Shown: positions 37,134-46,263 of the stretch, in pieces
How the letters are laid out: each line of letters starts with the position of its first letter
Numbering within the stretch: the stretch's first letter is position 1
NCBI GenBank assembly: GCA_947488305.1
Contig: CANKZM010000004.1
Location: forward strand, 191,501-255,500
Length of the DNA stretch: 64,000 nucleotides
Source: an uncultured Roseobacter sp.
Lineage (GTDB): Bacteria > Pseudomonadota > Alphaproteobacteria > Rhodobacterales > Rhodobacteraceae
Reading direction: 5' to 3'
The notes under the pieces: generated by a model
What the model saw: the letters and a program-made list of their open reading frames with translations, nothing else
Databases searched by the model: none
Told to the model about the DNA's origin: nothing
Made by a program: the position numbers and the translations under genes

Positions 37134-37751
37134 TCAGGCCGCGTAGCGCGCCAGAAACGTCTCAACCGCATTATCCACGACACGTCGGATATCGGCGTCT
37201 GACACCGAACTGACGACACCAAAGATCAACCGGGGCCAGAGATCGGCTTTGCACAATTCGCCAAACTGATCTGCCGCCATTGCGTAATCATCGATCCGCA
37301 GTTCACCGCGCGTCTCCGCTTGCTCGAAGTAGGCCGCCATTTCCGCTCTGAATACCGCTGGACCCGAATTGTAGAATTTACGCCCCAACTCCGGGAAACG
37401 CTCAGATTCCGCCACGCATATTCTGAAAATACGTTGCCCAAACCCAGATGTAATAAAGCGCAGGAAATGCATCGCCGTTTGCGTCAAAACCTCTCGGGGT
37501 GACGCCTCCATATCGATACTATCAAGCGCATCCCGCGCCTGACGCTGGCACTCCGAGGTCGCAACTTCCATGAAAAGCAGACGCTTATCTGGAAAATAAC
37601 TATAGAGCGTTGCCTTGGAGACATTTGCAACACGCGCGATTTCGTCGACGCTTGCACCTTCGAACCCATCACTCATGAAAACCTGACGAGCGCCATCCAG
37701 CACCTGGTCGAATTTGCGGCCTTTTCGTATGGCCAATGTCGCAACTGTCAT
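37134..37751 (-). CDS. TetR-family transcriptional regulator
   Basis: A 205-residue repressor. The DNA-binding half contains GARQVFMSDGFEGASVDEIA and VSKATLYSYFPDKRLLFMEV, the classic TetR helix-turn-helix; residues 60-205 form the ligand-binding part, resembling the AcrR-like C-terminal domain group. It is divergent from mbfA, 135 bases apart. A palindrome 33 bases before its start is its likely operator, so it probably represses itself and possibly mbfA. Confidence 0.92.
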   Translation of the reverse strand: MTVATLAIRKGRKFDQVLDGARQVFMSDGFEGASVDEIARVANVSKATLYSYFPDKRLLFMEVATSECQRQARDALDSIDMEASPREVLTQTAMHFLRFITSGFGQRIFRICVAESERFPELGRKFYNSGPAVFRAEMAAYFEQAETRGELRIDDYAMAADQFGELCKADLWPRLIFGVVSSVSDADIRRVVDNAVETFLARYAA

Positions 37752-37783
37752 AACGGCAATTATTCTCCCTGAGCCTCAGTATA

Positions 37784-37795
37784 AACCGGTCGGTT
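37784..37795. promoter_or_regulatory. Likely TetR operator
   Basis: AACCG and CGGTT around a GT spacer form a 12-bp palindrome 33 bases before the TetR gene. ACCGGTCGGT cores are common for TetR-family repressors. Located in the shared upstream region with mbfA. Confidence 0.5.
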
Positions 37796-37856
37796 CAGTT
37801 CCCAAGGAAAAAGCGCCAAATCTTTCGACTTTGATTGAACAGGTAGCCGCCATATC

Positions 37857-37871
37857 TTAGAATCGTTCTAA
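37857..37871. promoter_or_regulatory. Iron control element (Irr box) before mbfA
   Basis: TTAGAA and TTCTAA around TCG, 15 bases before the mbfA start. It matches the alphaproteobacterial ICE motif recognised by Irr, which controls mbfA in other members of the class. Its place near the start codon suits repression under low iron. Confidence 0.65.
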
Positions 37872-37886
37872 AAGAAGGTTTAGAAA

Positions 37887-38861
37887 ATGCGATTCTCATT
37901 GCACCGCAAGCGCTTCAACGATCTGAACGAACAAGAAGTCCTTGCGCTTGCCATCTCCTCTGAAGAAGACGATGCGCGAATTTATCGCGGCTATGCCGCT
38001 CATTTGCGAACTGATTTCCCGGACAGCGCCTTGGTTTTTGAAGGGATGGCAGAGGAGGAGGACAACCACCGCCAACGATTGATCGATCTGCATCGTGTGC
38101 GATTTGGCGATACGATTCCGTTGATCCGGCGCGAGCATGTGGCCGGTTTTTATTCCCGCCGCCCTATCTGGCTGGTCGAAAACCTCGGAATCGAAAAGAT
38201 CCGTGCCGAAGCAGAGGCGATGGAGCGTGATGCGCAGAACTTCTACCTCAAGGCAGCAAGCCGCACTCAGGATGCCACAACGCGCAAGCTGCTAGGCGAT
38301 CTGGCCGCTGCGGAAGCTGGACACCAGCGCACGGCGGTGGAGCTTGAGGCCAAGCACCTGACCGATGACATCCGGGAAAGCGAGGAAGCGCAGGCAAAAC
38401 GGCAATTCATTCTGACATGGGTGCAACCCGGGCTTGCGGGCTTGATGGATGGGTCTGTTTCAACCCTCGCGCCGATCTTTGCGACGGCCTTCGCGACACA
38501 GGACACCTGGACAACTTTTCTGGTTGGGCTTGCGGCATCTGTCGGCGCGGGCATCTCAATGGGATTTACCGAAGCCGCGTCAGATGATGGAGAGCTTTCC
38601 GGTCGTGGATCCCCAGTCAAACGCGGTTTTGCGTCCGGTATCATGACCACGGTGGGCGGGTTGGGCCACGCGCTGCCCTACCTGATTGCCGACTTCTGGA
38701 CGGCGACGGTTACGGCAATCATTGTTGTCTTCATCGAGCTTTGGGCAATTGCATGGATTCAGAATAAATATATGGATACACCGTTCATGCGCGCGACGCT
38801 TCAGGTCGTGCTGGGCGGTGCGCTGGTCTTTGCCGCAGGCGTCCTGATCGGGTCCGGATAG
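37887..38861 (+). CDS. mbfA: Membrane-bound ferritin MbfA (rubrerythrin-CCC1 fusion)
   Basis: Iron/manganese exporter of the vacuolar iron transporter type. The first 165 residues are a ferritin-like diiron domain: Glu26/27 in ISSEEDD, E58DNH61, and the later pair in AEAMERDAQNFY and AAAEAGHQ. Residues about 185-324 are the CCC1/VIT membrane domain with LAGLMDGSVSTLAPIFATAF and AGISMGFTEAA. Length 324 fits MbfA of rhizobia and Agrobacterium, where it exports iron and lowers peroxide damage. An Irr-type box stands directly upstream. Confidence 0.93.
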   Translation: MRFSLHRKRFNDLNEQEVLALAISSEEDDARIYRGYAAHLRTDFPDSALVFEGMAEEEDNHRQRLIDLHRVRFGDTIPLIRREHVAGFYSRRPIWLVENLGIEKIRAEAEAMERDAQNFYLKAASRTQDATTRKLLGDLAAAEAGHQRTAVELEAKHLTDDIRESEEAQAKRQFILTWVQPGLAGLMDGSVSTLAPIFATAFATQDTWTTFLVGLAASVGAGISMGFTEAASDDGELSGRGSPVKRGFASGIMTTVGGLGHALPYLIADFWTATVTAIIVVFIELWAIAWIQNKYMDTPFMRATLQVVLGGALVFAAGVLIGSG

Positions 38862-38882
38862 GGAAAGGGCAGCACGTATCGC

Positions 38883-39821
38883 GTGCCTCATATGATTGAA
38901 GTCTTTCTGAAAACGGTCCCGTTCTTTGCGTTGATCGCGGTGGGGTACTGGGCGGGTCGAACGCGGTTCTTTACCGAAGACGCCACGGCCTATCTGACAA
39001 AGTTCGTTTTCTACTTCGCACTCAGTGCGATGTTGTTCCGCTTTGCCGCCAATCTCAGCTTCGACGAAGTTTGGGACCCAGATCTGATCGCCGGCTATCT
39101 TGTAGGTACAATCGCCGTTTACGGGATCGCAACCGTCGTCGGGATGGCACGCAAGCAGAACGTGGCCGTGACCGCCGTCGAAGCGCAATGTGCCGCGATC
39201 GGGAACATTGGGTTTCTTGGGATACCTATGCTTGCGTTGCTGTTGGGAGAAAAAGCCGTCGGCATCATCATGATGGCATTGGCCGTTGATCTGATCGTTT
39301 TCTCCAGCCTCATCGTTATCCTGATCACCGGGTCGCGTGACGGGCGTTTCAGCATGAGGGTATTGCAGACGATCAGTTTGGGATTGGTGAAGAACCCTAT
39401 GATTCTGGCGATCTCGTCCGGGCTGATCTGGTCAGCCCTTCAAATTCCGATACCCGCCCCGATGAATGACTTTCTCGCCATACTCGGAGGCGCTGCCACG
39501 CCCGGCGCGCTTTTCGCTATTGGCGCATCACTGGCCTCCAAATCGGCGGAGCGTCTGTCCGTTGCGCTATGGCTCAGTTTCTGCAAACTGATCCTGCACC
39601 CTGCCTTTGTCGCCGTCGGCGTGTTGGTGCTGTTCCCGGTCGATCCTTATACCGCAGCTGTCGTGATCGCAGCATCGGCGCTGCCTGTGGCCGGCAACGT
39701 TTATATCCTCGCGCAGCATTACGGCGTAGCGCCGCAGCGCGTCTCCGCAACGATCCTTGTTTCGACAATGGTCAGCATCATCACGGTCAGCGCTATAATC
39801 GCCGCTGTTGCTCCGGTCTGA
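38883..39821 (+). CDS. AEC-family (auxin efflux carrier-like) transporter
   Basis: A 312-residue inner-membrane carrier with about ten hydrophobic segments. The start VFLKTVPFFALIAVGYWAGR and the segments AQCAAIGNIGFLGIPML, and LPVAGNVYILAQHY near the end are typical of bacterial AEC proteins, some of which move malate, malonate or other organic anions. The GTG at 38883 and an ATG at 38892 are both possible starts. It lies 21 bases after mbfA on the same strand but functionally seems unrelated. Confidence 0.9.
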   Translation: MPHMIEVFLKTVPFFALIAVGYWAGRTRFFTEDATAYLTKFVFYFALSAMLFRFAANLSFDEVWDPDLIAGYLVGTIAVYGIATVVGMARKQNVAVTAVEAQCAAIGNIGFLGIPMLALLLGEKAVGIIMMALAVDLIVFSSLIVILITGSRDGRFSMRVLQTISLGLVKNPMILAISSGLIWSALQIPIPAPMNDFLAILGGAATPGALFAIGASLASKSAERLSVALWLSFCKLILHPAFVAVGVLVLFPVDPYTAAVVIAASALPVAGNVYILAQHYGVAPQRVSATILVSTMVSIITVSAIIAAVAPV

Positions 39822-39889
39822 CCGTAACGGGACTTGCCCCGCATCATGGCACGCGCTAGCCACTGGCCTGAACAATTGGGAGATGTGCA

Positions 39890-40720
39890 ATGGAAACAAA
39901 TTCGGAGAACGCCTGCTTTGGTGGGACGCAGGGTGTTTACACACACCCGTCAAAAAGCTGCGGATGTGACATGACCTTTGGCCTGTTCCTGCCACAGGAG
40001 GCCAAAGATGGTCCGGTCCCGTTGCTCTGGTTCCTTTCAGGTCTCACCTGCACTCATGAAAACGCGATGATCAAGGCTGGTGCGCAAGCATGGGCAGCAG
40101 ACCATGGCATCGCAGTGGTTTTCCCGGACACCTCACCACGAGGCGACGATGTCGCCGATGACGAGGCTTACGACCTTGGCAAGGGTGCTGGTTTTTACGT
40201 GAATGCCACGCAGCAGCCCTGGGCGCCCCATTTTCAGATGTGGGACTATATCACCAACGAGCTCCCAAACCTTTTGGACCACAATTTCGCGCTGGACATG
40301 GAACGGCAGGCCATCACCGGGCACTCAATGGGTGGTCATGGAGCGTTGACCATCGCCATGTCGCTGCCCGACCGCTTCCGGTCCGTGTCGGCTTTTGCCC
40401 CAATCTGCCATCCCACGGCCAGCGACTGGGGACGCAAGCAATTCACCACCTATCTGGGGGAAGACCAATCGAAATGGGCAGCACATGATGCCACGCTCCT
40501 GATGCGATCAAAGGGATTTGACGGACCGGTTCTGGTCGACACGGGGACTAAGGATCAGTTCATTGATCTGTTACAACCCGAAGCGCTCGCCGAAGCGGTG
40601 AACGAACGCCGCCAAGAGGCGACGCTACGCCTGCAAGCGGGCTATGATCACAGCTACTTCTTCATTGCGACCTTCATGGAAGAACACGTGGCGTTTCATG
40701 CCGACGCGCTTTACGCATGA
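39890..40720 (+). CDS. fghA: S-formylglutathione hydrolase
   Basis: Esterase-D family serine hydrolase of 276 residues that splits S-formylglutathione to formate and glutathione in the glutathione-linked formaldehyde pathway. It contains [13 protein letters not shown], the nucleophile elbow [10 protein letters not shown], and a C-terminal catalytic His in GYDHSYFFI. The glutathione-dependent formaldehyde dehydrogenase gene that normally accompanies it is not in the window. Its stop overlaps the YaiI-like gene by 4 bases. Confidence 0.95.
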   Translation: METNSENACFGGTQGVYTHPSKSCGCDMTFGLFLPQEAKDGPVPLLWFLSGLTCTHENAMIKAGAQAWAADHGIAVVFPDTSPRGDDVADDEAYDLGKGAGFYVNATQQPWAPHFQMWDYITNELPNLLDHNFALDMERQAITGHSMGGHGALTIAMSLPDRFRSVSAFAPICHPTASDWGRKQFTTYLGEDQSKWAAHDATLLMRSKGFDGPVLVDTGTKDQFIDLLQPEALAEAVNERRQEATLRLQAGYDHSYFFIATFMEEHVAFHADALYA

Positions 40721-41172
40721 CCGCCATCTACGTTGATGCGGATGCATGTCCCGTCAAGGCCGAAGCGGAACGGGTGGCGACGCGGCACGGTGTGCGCCTC
40801 TTTGTCGTGTCCAACGGAGGGCTGCGTCCGTCGCAAAACCCCCTGGTCGAGACAGTCATCGTCCCGGATGGGCCAGATGTTGCCGATATGTGGATCGCGG
40901 AGCGGTGCGGCAAAGGTGATGTCGTCATAACCGGCGACATTCCGCTTGCCGCAAAATGCATCGAGGCGGGCGCTCAGGTCCTGAAACACAATGGTGAATT
41001 CCTGACCCAAGCCAACATCGGAAACGTACTGGCTACTAGGGATTTGATGGCCGACCTGCGCGCCGCAGATCCGTTCCGTCAAGGGGGTGGGAAGGGCTTC
41101 ACCAAGGCAGATCGGTCGCGCTTTCTGGACGCGTTGGAACGTGCCTTGCGCAAAGCCTCAAGCTCTGCATAA
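40717..41172 (+). CDS. YaiI/YqxD family protein (DUF188)
   Basis: A 151-residue protein with a PIN-like fold. It opens with [18 protein letters not shown] and contains [19 protein letters not shown] and [19 protein letters not shown], all characteristic of DUF188. The acidic residues in DADACP and TGDIPL suggest a metal-dependent nuclease, but no activity is established. Translationally coupled with fghA. Confidence 0.92.
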   Translation: MTAIYVDADACPVKAEAERVATRHGVRLFVVSNGGLRPSQNPLVETVIVPDGPDVADMWIAERCGKGDVVITGDIPLAAKCIEAGAQVLKHNGEFLTQANIGNVLATRDLMADLRAADPFRQGGGKGFTKADRSRFLDALERALRKASSSA

Positions 41173-41194
41173 CATCGCACCAAAAGGGCGAGGA

Positions 41195-41827
41195 ATGAGA
41201 CAGGATAATCAACCGCAGGCCGTCGTCTTTGACGTCGGAAACGTCTTGATCGAGTGGCAGCCCGAGCGGTTCTATGATGCCGAGATCGGTAAGGAACGAC
41301 GCCTTGCGATGTTTGAGGCTGTGGATCTGCATGGTATGAATGAGCGGGTCGATCTGGGCGAACATTTCACCGACACGATCTATGCCATGGCCGAGGAAAA
41401 CCCGGACTGGAGAGCCGAAATACGGATGTGGCACGATCGTTGGATTGAACTTGCAACGCCTGCGATCGACCACTCAGTCAGATTGATGAAAGCGCTGCAG
41501 GCAAAAGACATTCCGGTTTTCTCTCTGACCAATTTTGGCATCCAAAGCTACGACTATGCGACAACGCATTACCCCTTTCTGAAGGAGTTTGATCGCGACT
41601 TCATTTCCGGCCATCTCGGTATGACGAAACCTGATCCTGCCATCTATGCCACGCTGGAAAAAACCTCTGGCCTGTCTGGCGATGCTCTGCTGTTTGCAGA
41701 TGACAGGGCGGACAATATCGAAGTGGCACAAAGTTTCGGTTGGCAGACACATTTGTTCGAGGGTCCACAGGGTTGGGCCAATCGACTTGTCGCCGCCGGC
41801 CTGCTTACGGAGGCTGAAGCCGTATGA
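41195..41827 (+). CDS. HAD-family hydrolase
   Basis: A 210-residue subfamily IA HAD phosphatase or dehalogenase. Motif I is VVFDVGNVLIEW (the second catalytic Asp is replaced by Asn as DVGN, usual in this clade), motif II FSLTNF, motif III the Lys in GMTKPDPAIY, motif IV LFADDRADNIE. I start at the ATG 41195 (GAGGA just upstream); the frame is open further into the YaiI gene. The substrate is unknown. It overlaps the next gene by 4 bases. Confidence 0.9.
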   Translation: MRQDNQPQAVVFDVGNVLIEWQPERFYDAEIGKERRLAMFEAVDLHGMNERVDLGEHFTDTIYAMAEENPDWRAEIRMWHDRWIELATPAIDHSVRLMKALQAKDIPVFSLTNFGIQSYDYATTHYPFLKEFDRDFISGHLGMTKPDPAIYATLEKTSGLSGDALLFADDRADNIEVAQSFGWQTHLFEGPQGWANRLVAAGLLTEAEAV

Positions 41828-42741
41828 CCATAGCCCCAGTCATCTCCTTTAGCGAAGGCGAGGCGTTGCTTGACTGGATTGGCCTTACCGACGCGCTGGC
41901 CGCAGGGCACAGGCTTCCCAAGGCTGAAATCGCCGACACCTTCCTCTATCGCGACCCTGATACTCTTCTGAATCGCGCCGCCTGGATCGATGGGCTTGGG
42001 CTCGCGGTCAAATCGGCCACCGTGTTTCCCGGCAATGCGGAAAAGGGAGCCTCGACAATCAACGGCGGCGTGACCCTTTATTCTGATGACACAGGCGTGC
42101 TTGAAGCCATTGTGGATTTTCATCTCGTAACCAAATGGAAGACTGCAGGGGATAGTCTGCTTGCCGCGCGCAGGCTCGCCCGCCCGGGCAGCCGCCGCAT
42201 TCTGATCGTTGGCGCGGGCAACGTCGCGCGCAGCCTGCACGAAGCCTATAGCGCTGGGTTTCCTGAAGCTGTCTTCTCACTCTGGAACAGAACGTCGTCC
42301 AAGGCCGAAGCCCTGGCGGCGGAACTGGGTGACGTCGAAGTCGCCCAGAACTTGGAGGAAGCGGTAGCGAAGGCGGATATTGTAGCCTGCGCGACGATGT
42401 CGACCGAACCCGTGATAAGGGGGGCATGGTTGCAACCCGGGCAGCACATCGACCTGATCGGCGCATACCGCCCAGACATGCGGGAAACCGATGATGAAGC
42501 GCTCAATCGGGCATCCGTCTTCGTGGACAGCCTCGATACCACTGTCGGTCATATCGGAGAGCTGAAGATTCCCATTGAGGCCGGCACATTCACGGCTGAT
42601 CGGATCATTTCGGACTATTACACGCCAGATCGCTTTGGTCGGGCAAGCCCGGAAGAGATCACGCTTTTCAAGAACGGCGGCGGCGCCCATCTGGACCTCA
42701 TGACCAGCCGGTACATCCTGGACCGCTGGAGGTCCGCATAA
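41824..42741 (+). CDS. Ornithine cyclodeaminase/mu-crystallin family protein
   Basis: A 305-residue NAD(P)-binding enzyme. It contains KSATVFPGNAEKGASTINGG in the substrate part, the Rossmann motif RILIVGAGNVARSLHEAY, and TMSTEPVIRGAWLQPGQHID. Close relatives reduce cyclic imines or deaminate amino acids; which of these applies cannot be told. It joins the HAD gene before it and the hydrolase after it (TAATG overlap), so a shared metabolite is likely. Confidence 0.88.
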   Translation: MTIAPVISFSEGEALLDWIGLTDALAAGHRLPKAEIADTFLYRDPDTLLNRAAWIDGLGLAVKSATVFPGNAEKGASTINGGVTLYSDDTGVLEAIVDFHLVTKWKTAGDSLLAARRLARPGSRRILIVGAGNVARSLHEAYSAGFPEAVFSLWNRTSSKAEALAAELGDVEVAQNLEEAVAKADIVACATMSTEPVIRGAWLQPGQHIDLIGAYRPDMRETDDEALNRASVFVDSLDTTVGHIGELKIPIEAGTFTADRIISDYYTPDRFGRASPEEITLFKNGGGAHLDLMTSRYILDRWRSA

Positions 42742-43667
42742 TGGTCGGTCTGCTGTTAATTTTGCTATTGGGCGTCTTGATTTTTCCGTTGGTCATGGAA
42801 GCGGCTCGCCTGCCGATGAACGCAAAAGAGCGTGATACAGCACCGGGTCAACTCGCTAATCTGTCTCAAGGTGTTACCCATTATCAGTGGACCGGCCCGA
42901 ACGATGGGCCTGTTGTGGTCTGTATCCATGGGCTGACGACACCCAGTTTTGTTTGGCAAAGCGTTGCAAAACATCTGGCTGAGCTCGGCTACCGGGTTTT
43001 GACTTACGATCTCTACGGGCGAGGGTATTCAGACCGGCCATTTGGTCGCCAAACGCCTGCGTTTTTTCTTCAACAATTAAATGACCTGCTGGAAGATCAA
43101 GAGGTGAAAGGCGATCACGCAGTGATTGGGTATTCGATGGGCGGCGCTATCGCCGCTGCATTCGCAGCCAGCCGGCCAGATGACATTCGCCAAGTGGTCC
43201 TGTTGGCACCGGCCGGCATGGAACCTGTGGGAGAGGATCGGTTGCGCGCGCTCTTTCGCACACCGGTTATCGGTGCATGGCTCATGCTTTTGCTCTACCC
43301 GAGCATCCTGAAAAAGGGGCTGGAGGCCGAAGAAGGACTGCCCAGCTCTGTACCTGATATCACGTCCATGCAAAGGGCGGAGCTGAACTACCGTGGTTTT
43401 GTCCCGGCGGTCCATGCCAGCATGCGCGGGATGCTCTCAGATGACCTGCAGGAGACGCATGGGGCGCTTTACAGTCAGGGTATTCCAGTGCTTGCGATCT
43501 GGGGACAACTCGATGACGTCATCCTCATCTCGGCCAAAGACAAACTGGGCGATTGGAATCCGGACTCCGTACATTACGTGGTCGAGGACGCCGGTCACGC
43601 GGTGACGTACACCCATACTGCGGAAGTTGTGGAGCAAATCAGGGTTTTCCTGAAGATGAGCGCCTGA
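42741..43667 (+). CDS. Alpha/beta hydrolase, membrane-anchored
   Basis: A 308-residue hydrolase with an N-terminal hydrophobic segment (residues 2-20, LLLILLLGVLIFPLVMEA) that may anchor it to the membrane or export it. The fold shows the oxyanion HG in CIHGLTTPSFVW, the nucleophile elbow GYSMGG, and the late Asp and His in AIWGQLDD and EDAGHAVT. Esterase or lipase activity is likely, the substrate unknown. It ends the fghA-to-hydrolase run of overlapping genes. Confidence 0.88.
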   Translation: MVGLLLILLLGVLIFPLVMEAARLPMNAKERDTAPGQLANLSQGVTHYQWTGPNDGPVVVCIHGLTTPSFVWQSVAKHLAELGYRVLTYDLYGRGYSDRPFGRQTPAFFLQQLNDLLEDQEVKGDHAVIGYSMGGAIAAAFAASRPDDIRQVVLLAPAGMEPVGEDRLRALFRTPVIGAWLMLLLYPSILKKGLEAEEGLPSSVPDITSMQRAELNYRGFVPAVHASMRGMLSDDLQETHGALYSQGIPVLAIWGQLDDVILISAKDKLGDWNPDSVHYVVEDAGHAVTYTHTAEVVEQIRVFLKMSA

Positions 43668-43748
43668 CGTCCGCTGCATAACGCCATAAAAATAAAACGT
43701 TACGACGAGACCGTGTGATGGCAGGAAGCAAACTGGAAACAGGATATT

Positions 43749-44990
43749 CTAGGCTGTACGCAACCCTTCGAGCCTCCGCTCTCGAATAGGCAGGTGAATG
43801 ATCGCGCTGAAAGCACCGACTGCGATACCGATCCACCACACCAGGGTGTAATCGCCGGACACGTCATAAAGGCGACCGCCCAGCCAGGCCCCCATGAAGC
43901 TCCCAAGCTGATGGCTGAAGAATACGATCCCGTAGAGCGTACCCATATAGCGTAGCCCGTAAATATGCGCGATAAGCCCCGAGGTAAGCGGGATCGTCGC
44001 CAACCAAAGGCTGCCCATCGCGATTGCAAACAGGATCACGCTGGTCGGCGTGATCGGGAACATGATGAACAGGATGGAAACCACCGTCCGGCCAAGATAG
44101 ATCGCGGCGAGCAGGTATTTCTTGGAATAGCGGCTGCCCAACCACCCGGCCAGCAACGTACCGCCGATATTCGCGACCCCGATCAGGGAAATCGCGACCG
44201 CCCCCAGAGCGGAAGTGGTGCTGATACCCATACTGTCGAGTATGCCGCCCGGCGCAATCGGTCCGCAAAGCTCTGTTACGAAGGCAGGGAAATGCGCCGT
44301 AATGAACGCAAGCTGATACCCGCATGAGAAAAACCCTAGGAAAATGAAGGTGTAGCTAGGGTCTTTGAACGCTTTGGTCAGTATCTCTCCCAAAGACTCC
44401 TCAAGCTCGGCTTTGCGCGCGGTTTGCGGCGCCCGCATCAGGGGCAACAAGAGAAGGACGAGGATGATGGAAGCCGCAAAGATCAGAAAAACCGACTGCC
44501 ACGGCATTATGGTCAGCAACCACTCGGACAGAGGTGGTCCGAATATTTGCCCACCGCTGCCAGCGGCAGAGACGATCGCGAGGGACATGGACCGGTTCTC
44601 ATCCGAGGCAGCCCGTCCCACCACCGCAAGGATCACGCCAAAACCGGTGCCAGCGATGCCAAACCCCACCAGCCACGCATAGAGCTGGTGCTCAATCGGC
44701 GTGGTAGAGCCCGCTGATAACACGAGCCCAAGTGCATAGATGATCGCCCCCAGCACGATGGCCTTTCGGTCCCCGATTTTCTCGGCCAACGCGCCAAAGA
44801 GTGGCTGCCCAATGCCCCACGCGAGGTTCTGAATAGCGATCGCCATGGAAAATTCCGCTCGCAGCCAGCCAAATTCTTCGGCAATCGGAATTTGAAATAC
44901 ACCAAATGCCGAACGGATCGCGAAACTGACGACAATGATGACGCAACCGACGATCAGGACAGGCGTAAAGAGAGGCGCACGAGAGGGCAT
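43749..44990 (-). CDS. MFS transporter (OxlT/monocarboxylate-like)
   Basis: A 413-residue carrier with twelve hydrophobic segments. Sequence SAFGVFQIPIAEEFGW in helix 1-loop, GIGQPLFGALAEKIGDRKAI as the loop 2-3 signature, and GSRYSKKYLL between the halves are typical of the oxalate:formate antiporter and monocarboxylate branch. The substrate is probably an organic acid. It is convergent with the hydrolase gene and stands alone, 134 bases from zapE. Confidence 0.9.
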   Translation of the reverse strand: MPSRAPLFTPVLIVGCVIIVVSFAIRSAFGVFQIPIAEEFGWLRAEFSMAIAIQNLAWGIGQPLFGALAEKIGDRKAIVLGAIIYALGLVLSAGSTTPIEHQLYAWLVGFGIAGTGFGVILAVVGRAASDENRSMSLAIVSAAGSGGQIFGPPLSEWLLTIMPWQSVFLIFAASIILVLLLLPLMRAPQTARKAELEESLGEILTKAFKDPSYTFIFLGFFSCGYQLAFITAHFPAFVTELCGPIAPGGILDSMGISTTSALGAVAISLIGVANIGGTLLAGWLGSRYSKKYLLAAIYLGRTVVSILFIMFPITPTSVILFAIAMGSLWLATIPLTSGLIAHIYGLRYMGTLYGIVFFSHQLGSFMGAWLGGRLYDVSGDYTLVWWIGIAVGAFSAIIHLPIRERRLEGLRTA

Positions 44991-45124
44991 GTTAAGGTCC
45001 TTTTGGTATCGGTCACCCTAAACACCGCCATGGGTTCGTCAATTCAGGAGTTTTTGCGGTCACATCACAATTCTTGAAGTGACCGGCCCCTTCCCTCGCA
45101 TCACACCACAAGCTATGGAAAATT

Positions 45125-46183
45125 ATGACGACTCTGACCGAACACTATGTGCAACTCACCAAGGACGGCACGCTGCAAGAAGATGCCGCGCAGCTGGCCG
45201 CCTTGCCGGAATTTGAGCGCATCCACGACGCATTGCTGCAACCGGTCAAGAAAGGGCTGTTCCGCAAGGCGCCGGAACCTCCCAAGGGTGTGTATTTCTG
45301 GGGCGGTGTCGGTCGCGGGAAATCCATGTTGATGGATCTTTTCGTTCAACATCTTGATGGCATCGCCGCCCGCCGGGTTCATTTTCACGCCTTCATGCAG
45401 GAAATCCACGCAGCCCTTCACGAGGCGCGCAAAACAAATGTCGATGATGCGATCGCACCCGTTGCTGCCGATGTCGCGAAATCGGTGCAACTGTTGGCAT
45501 TTGACGAAATGCAGATCACGGATATCACCGATGCAATGATCGTGGGCCGTCTGTTTGAAGCGCTGTTCTCTGCTGGCGTCGTTGTCATCACAACCTCAAA
45601 CCGCCATCCAGATGATCTTTACAAGAATGGCCTGAACAGAGACCTTTTTCTTCCTTTCATCGCACTCTTGAAAGAGCGGATGGTGGTCCATGAGTTGGTC
45701 AGCCCAAAAGACTATCGGCAGGACCGGCTTGGCGGGCAGCAGGTTTATTTCACACCAGTCAATGCGGCCGCACGCGAGGCGATGGATGCCGTTTGGAATG
45801 ACCTTGCGGGCGGACCCGGCGTACCCCTCATCCTCAAGGTCAAGGGGCGCGAAGTCGAGATACCAGCGTTCCGGAATGGCGTTGCGCGTGCCGGCTTTCA
45901 CGAACTTTGTGGACGACATCTGGGACCCGGTGACTACCTGGCGCTGGCGGAGGCCACCAAAGTCCTGATGATCGACAATATTCCGACCTTGTCGCGGTCA
46001 AATTTCAACGAAGCCAAACGGTTCGTGACGCTGATTGACGCCTTGTATGAAGCGAAGGTGCGCCTGATCTGTTCTGCGGCTGCTAAGCCGGAAATGCTAT
46101 ATCTTGAGGGCGAGGGCACCTTCGAGTTCGAACGTACAGCATCGCGCCTGCGTGAAATGCAATCGGCGGATTGGGCAGGCTAA
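45125..46183 (+). CDS. zapE: ZapE/AFG1-family ATPase
   Basis: AAA-like ATPase of 352 residues associated with cell division (ZapE) and with degradation of membrane proteins in mitochondria (AFG1). The Walker A is GGVGRGKSMLMDLF (57-70), Walker B is LLAFDEMQITD, and the sensor region is VVITTSNRHPDDLYKNGLNR, a family hallmark. In alphaproteobacteria zapE usually precedes mdh; here it is followed by the convergent folC. Confidence 0.95.
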   Translation: MTTLTEHYVQLTKDGTLQEDAAQLAALPEFERIHDALLQPVKKGLFRKAPEPPKGVYFWGGVGRGKSMLMDLFVQHLDGIAARRVHFHAFMQEIHAALHEARKTNVDDAIAPVAADVAKSVQLLAFDEMQITDITDAMIVGRLFEALFSAGVVVITTSNRHPDDLYKNGLNRDLFLPFIALLKERMVVHELVSPKDYRQDRLGGQQVYFTPVNAAAREAMDAVWNDLAGGPGVPLILKVKGREVEIPAFRNGVARAGFHELCGRHLGPGDYLALAEATKVLMIDNIPTLSRSNFNEAKRFVTLIDALYEAKVRLICSAAAKPEMLYLEGEGTFEFERTASRLREMQSADWAG

Positions 46184-46194
46184 AGCGTCATGCG

Positions 46195-46257
46195 AAAAAC
46201 CTGCATCACCTAACGCTGCCTGAAATCAGAAAATTCAACGTGATAGGTGATGCAGGT
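46195..46257 (-). terminator. Terminator of the accD-folC operon with a long loop
   Basis: ACCTGCATCACCTA (46199-46212) and its exact complement (46244-46257) form a 14-bp stem around a 31-base loop. On the minus strand the stem is followed by TTTTT, six bases after the folC stop begins the stem, fitting a terminator for folC. Confidence 0.7.
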
Positions 46258-46263
46258 ATGTCG

